NCBI RefSeq assembly: GCF_000169455.1
Contig: NZ_AAYC01000002.1
Coordinates: forward strand, 372,001 to 436,000
Source: Roseobacter sp. SK209-2-6
GTDB taxonomy: Bacteria; Pseudomonadota; Alphaproteobacteria; Rhodobacterales; Rhodobacteraceae
Direction: 5' to 3'
DNA length: 64,000 nucleotides
In this document: piece after piece, positions 62,352 to 64,000 of the stretch
Position numbering within the stretch: the first letter of the stretch is position 1
How the letters are laid out: every line of letters begins with the position of its first letter
Notes under the pieces: generated by a model
Told to the model about the DNA's origin: nothing
The model's input: the letters and a program-made list of their open reading frames with translations, nothing else
The model's database searches: none
Position numbers and translations under genes: made by a program

Positions 62352-62478
62352 AAAGGGTTAAAACCCTTGAAGGGGCGAATGGCTGACCCTAAATGGAGCT
62401 TATGAAGACGGTGGCTAGCGCCACACTTCATACCTCCCTGTTGGACTTCGGCCGAGCTTAGTGCTCGGCCTTTTTTTT
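62352..62478 (+). ncRNA. Candidate small RNA B (AbcR-like, CUCCC-type)
   Basis: An intergenic RNA inferred from structure and context. First hairpin AAGGGTT / AACCCTT (62353-62368); second hairpin ATGAAG...CTTCAT (62402-62431) enclosing GTGGC-TAGC-GCCAC; then single-stranded CCTCCCTGTTGGACT (62433-62447), anti-Shine-Dalgarno-like; then terminator GGCCGAGC / GCTCGGCC with 5-nt loop and eight T (62450-62478). It lies just downstream of an LsrB/VtlR-like LysR gene, the position of AbcR RNAs in Rhizobiales. The tract and terminator match candidate A at 12995. The 5' end is approximate. Confidence 0.68.
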
Positions 62479-62865
62479 GCAGCAGATTACATAGTCTATC
62501 TCTATCGCGCAGGGAAGCTCTTCACTCGAGTTATTTGCCTAAGACCTTTTTACCAGATGCCATATTGATTGTCTGGCTCAGCGCAGAACACAAGGATAAG
62601 CCACATTCTGGGTTCGTACAGAGGCTTTAAAGCTCCCCCTGCCTAGAGATCAGGCAGTTCTCTACTCCTTTTGCCCCTTCTGAGGTCACTTTCGAAGGAC
62701 CGACGTTGAGAGTTTTAATCAAGCGCCATTCTGGTCGCGAAGCGGGATACACACAGTTGCGAACCATTCTGGATCGTTTTGGCACCTTAGAATCCCCCTT
62801 TCCCAATAGACACGCTTGCTCTAAAAGCCGCGACAGTAGCAGCCATGGGGGGCCAAAACAGCGCC

Positions 62866-64000
62866 ATGCAAGAACCAGCCATCACACCCGAACTGATCGC
62901 AAACCACGGTTTGAAGCCCGAGGAATACGAGATGATCCTGGAGATCATCGGACGCGAACCCAGCTTCACCGAACTTGGCATCTTCTCGGCCATGTGGAAT
63001 GAGCACTGCTCATACAAGTCTTCCAAGAAATGGCTGCGCACTCTTCCAACCGAAGGTCCACAGGTTATCTGCGGCCCCGGTGAAAACGCTGGCATCGTCG
63101 ACATTGGTGACGGTGATGCCGTGGTTTTCAAAATGGAAAGCCACAACCACCCCTCCTACATCGAACCCTATCAAGGTGCCGCCACCGGTGTTGGCGGCAT
63201 TTTGCGTGATGTCTTCACCATGGGCGCACGCCCGATTGCCTCGATGAACTCCCTGTCTTTTGGCGAAACCGCCCACCCCAAGACCCGCCAGCTGGTCAAT
63301 GGTGTGGTTGAAGGTATCGGCGGCTATGGCAACTGTTTTGGTGTGCCCTGCGCCGGCGGTGAGGTTCGCTTCCATCCGGCCTATAATGGCAACTGCCTGG
63401 TCAATGCCTTTGCAGCCGGTCTGGCTAAGACCGACGGTATTTTCTATTCCGCCGCTTCTGGCGTTGGCATGCCGGTTGTTTACCTGGGTGCAAAAACCGG
63501 TCGTGACGGTGTCGGCGGCGCCACCATGGCTTCCGCAGAATTCGACGACACCATCGAAGAAAAGCGCCCTACCGTTCAGGTTGGCGACCCCTTCACCGAA
63601 AAACGCCTGATGGAAGCCACGCTGGAGCTGATGCAGACCGGCGCGGTGATTTCGATCCAGGACATGGGTGCGGCTGGCCTCACCTGCTCAGCGGTGGAAA
63701 TGGGCGACAAGGGCGGCCTTGGCGTGCGCCTGGATCTGGAGAACGTACCCCAGCGCGAAGAGAATATGACAGCCTATGAAATGATGCTGTCGGAATCTCA
63801 GGAACGCATGCTGATGGTGCTAAAGCCAGAGCTTGAGGCCGAAGCCCGCGCAGTATTCGAGAAATGGGACCTCGATTTTGCCATCGTTGGCGAAACCATC
63901 GCAGAAGACCGCTTCCTGATCATGCACAACGGTGAAGTGAAGGCTGATCTGGTTTTGTCCAAACTCTCCTCCACCGCCCCGGAATATGACCGCCCTTGGG
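62866..64000 (+). CDS. purL: Phosphoribosylformylglycinamidine synthase subunit PurL (partial, runs off window)
   Basis: PurL converts FGAR to FGAM in purine synthesis. The visible 378 residues start [20 protein letters not shown] and include [20 protein letters not shown] near 35, [23 protein letters not shown] near 85-107, [12 protein letters not shown] near 112, [19 protein letters not shown] near 138, and [19 protein letters not shown] near 230. This is the small (long-subunit-independent) form that works with PurS and PurQ. ATG 62866 is chosen because related proteins begin MQEPxIT; ATG 62845 is in frame but lacks a ribosome site. About half of the expected protein lies past the window end. 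Confidence 0.94.
   Translation, partial: MQEPAITPELIANHGLKPEEYEMILEIIGREPSFTELGIFSAMWNEHCSYKSSKKWLRTLPTEGPQVICGPGENAGIVDIGDGDAVVFKMESHNHPSYIEPYQGAATGVGGILRDVFTMGARPIASMNSLSFGETAHPKTRQLVNGVVEGIGGYGNCFGVPCAGGEVRFHPAYNGNCLVNAFAAGLAKTDGIFYSAASGVGMPVVYLGAKTGRDGVGGATMASAEFDDTIEEKRPTVQVGDPFTEKRLMEATLELMQTGAVISIQDMGAAGLTCSAVEMGDKGGLGVRLDLENVPQREENMTAYEMMLSESQERMLMVLKPELEAEARAVFEKWDLDFAIVGETIAEDRFLIMHNGEVKADLVLSKLSSTAPEYDRPW

Larger units (their letters stand above)
62306..62865. other. 560-nt intergenic region: LysR palindrome, small RNA B, purL leader
   Basis: It contains a T-N11-A palindrome (62318-62334), candidate small RNA B (62352-62478), and then 387 nt before purL. In that last part I see a hairpin CTGCCT / AGGCAG (62639-62657) and three copies of CATTCTGG (62604-62611, 62727-62734, 62765-62772), with the last two 38 nt apart. 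No protein gene is convincing. Confidence 0.5.

Overview
The window comes from the chromosome of an alphaproteobacterium of the Rhodobacterales, Roseobacter group. This is inferred from gene content and order: an AdoCbl-dependent ribonucleotide reductase (nrdJ), a long fused indolepyruvate ferredoxin oxidoreductase, gene-transfer-agent (GTA) lysis genes set among ccm genes, trpG-trpD-trpC followed by moaC-moeA-lexA, an alphaproteobacterial SOS box (GAAC-N7-GAAC), and LsrB/VtlR and PAS_5 family regulators. There is no CRISPR array, insertion sequence or complete prophage. Coding is dense and mostly housekeeping, with one accessory-looking sugar cluster. | Layout. 1-5020: partial gmk, yicC, a PAS_5 protein, class II DAHP synthase and a GlxA-type AraC regulator. 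5021-11330: a structured intergenic region, then a branched-chain-amino-acid-type ABC importer (binding protein, livG, livF, a small secreted unknown protein, livH, livM). 11331-16600: a HerA/YjgR-type ATPase, an intergenic region with two promoterless-looking terminators that probably mark small RNAs, an IalB-like protein, an alpha/beta hydrolase with a MarR regulator, and a glycosyltransferase-like protein. 16600-21185: nrdJ with two NrdR-like boxes over its promoter. 21186-26931: a deoxy-aminosugar and glycan modification cluster. 26932-35605: tRNA-Pro, DUF192 and double cold-shock proteins, pdxH, fabI, gpt, an aminotransferase, ppiD and trpE. 35634-43108: a YibQ-like protein, trpG-trpD-ung-trpC-moaC-moeA and lexA. 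43201-49355: comEC, a frameshifted gltX, gltA and a small RTX protein. 49450-57551: enoyl-CoA hydratase, ccmH, ccmF, GTA holin and muramidase, ccmE, argC, murI and a PlsC-like acyltransferase. 57749-64000: indolepyruvate oxidoreductase, a divergent LsrB/VtlR-type LysR regulator, a candidate AbcR-like sRNA, and the 5' part of purL. | How parts work together. Aromatic amino acid synthesis is represented by DAHP synthase and trpE/G/D/C, with indolepyruvate oxidoreductase on the catabolic side. Cytochrome c maturation (ccmE, ccmF, ccmH) shares a strand with GTA release genes. lexA autoregulation is visible in sequence because an SOS box overlaps the -10 hexamer. nrdJ appears to be under NrdR control. 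| The most interesting lead is a pair of orphan, terminator-ended small transcripts at about 12995-13087 and 62352-62478. They share a 15-nt anti-Shine-Dalgarno-type module (13 of 15 identical), CCTCCCTGTyrGACT, directly followed by an 8-bp GGCCGwGC terminator stem. One of them lies just downstream of the LsrB/VtlR-type gene behind a T-N11-A palindrome, the arrangement known for AbcR sRNAs in Rhizobiales. Other leads are the gltX frameshift and the sugar cluster. All calls come from reading the sequence; no database search was run.
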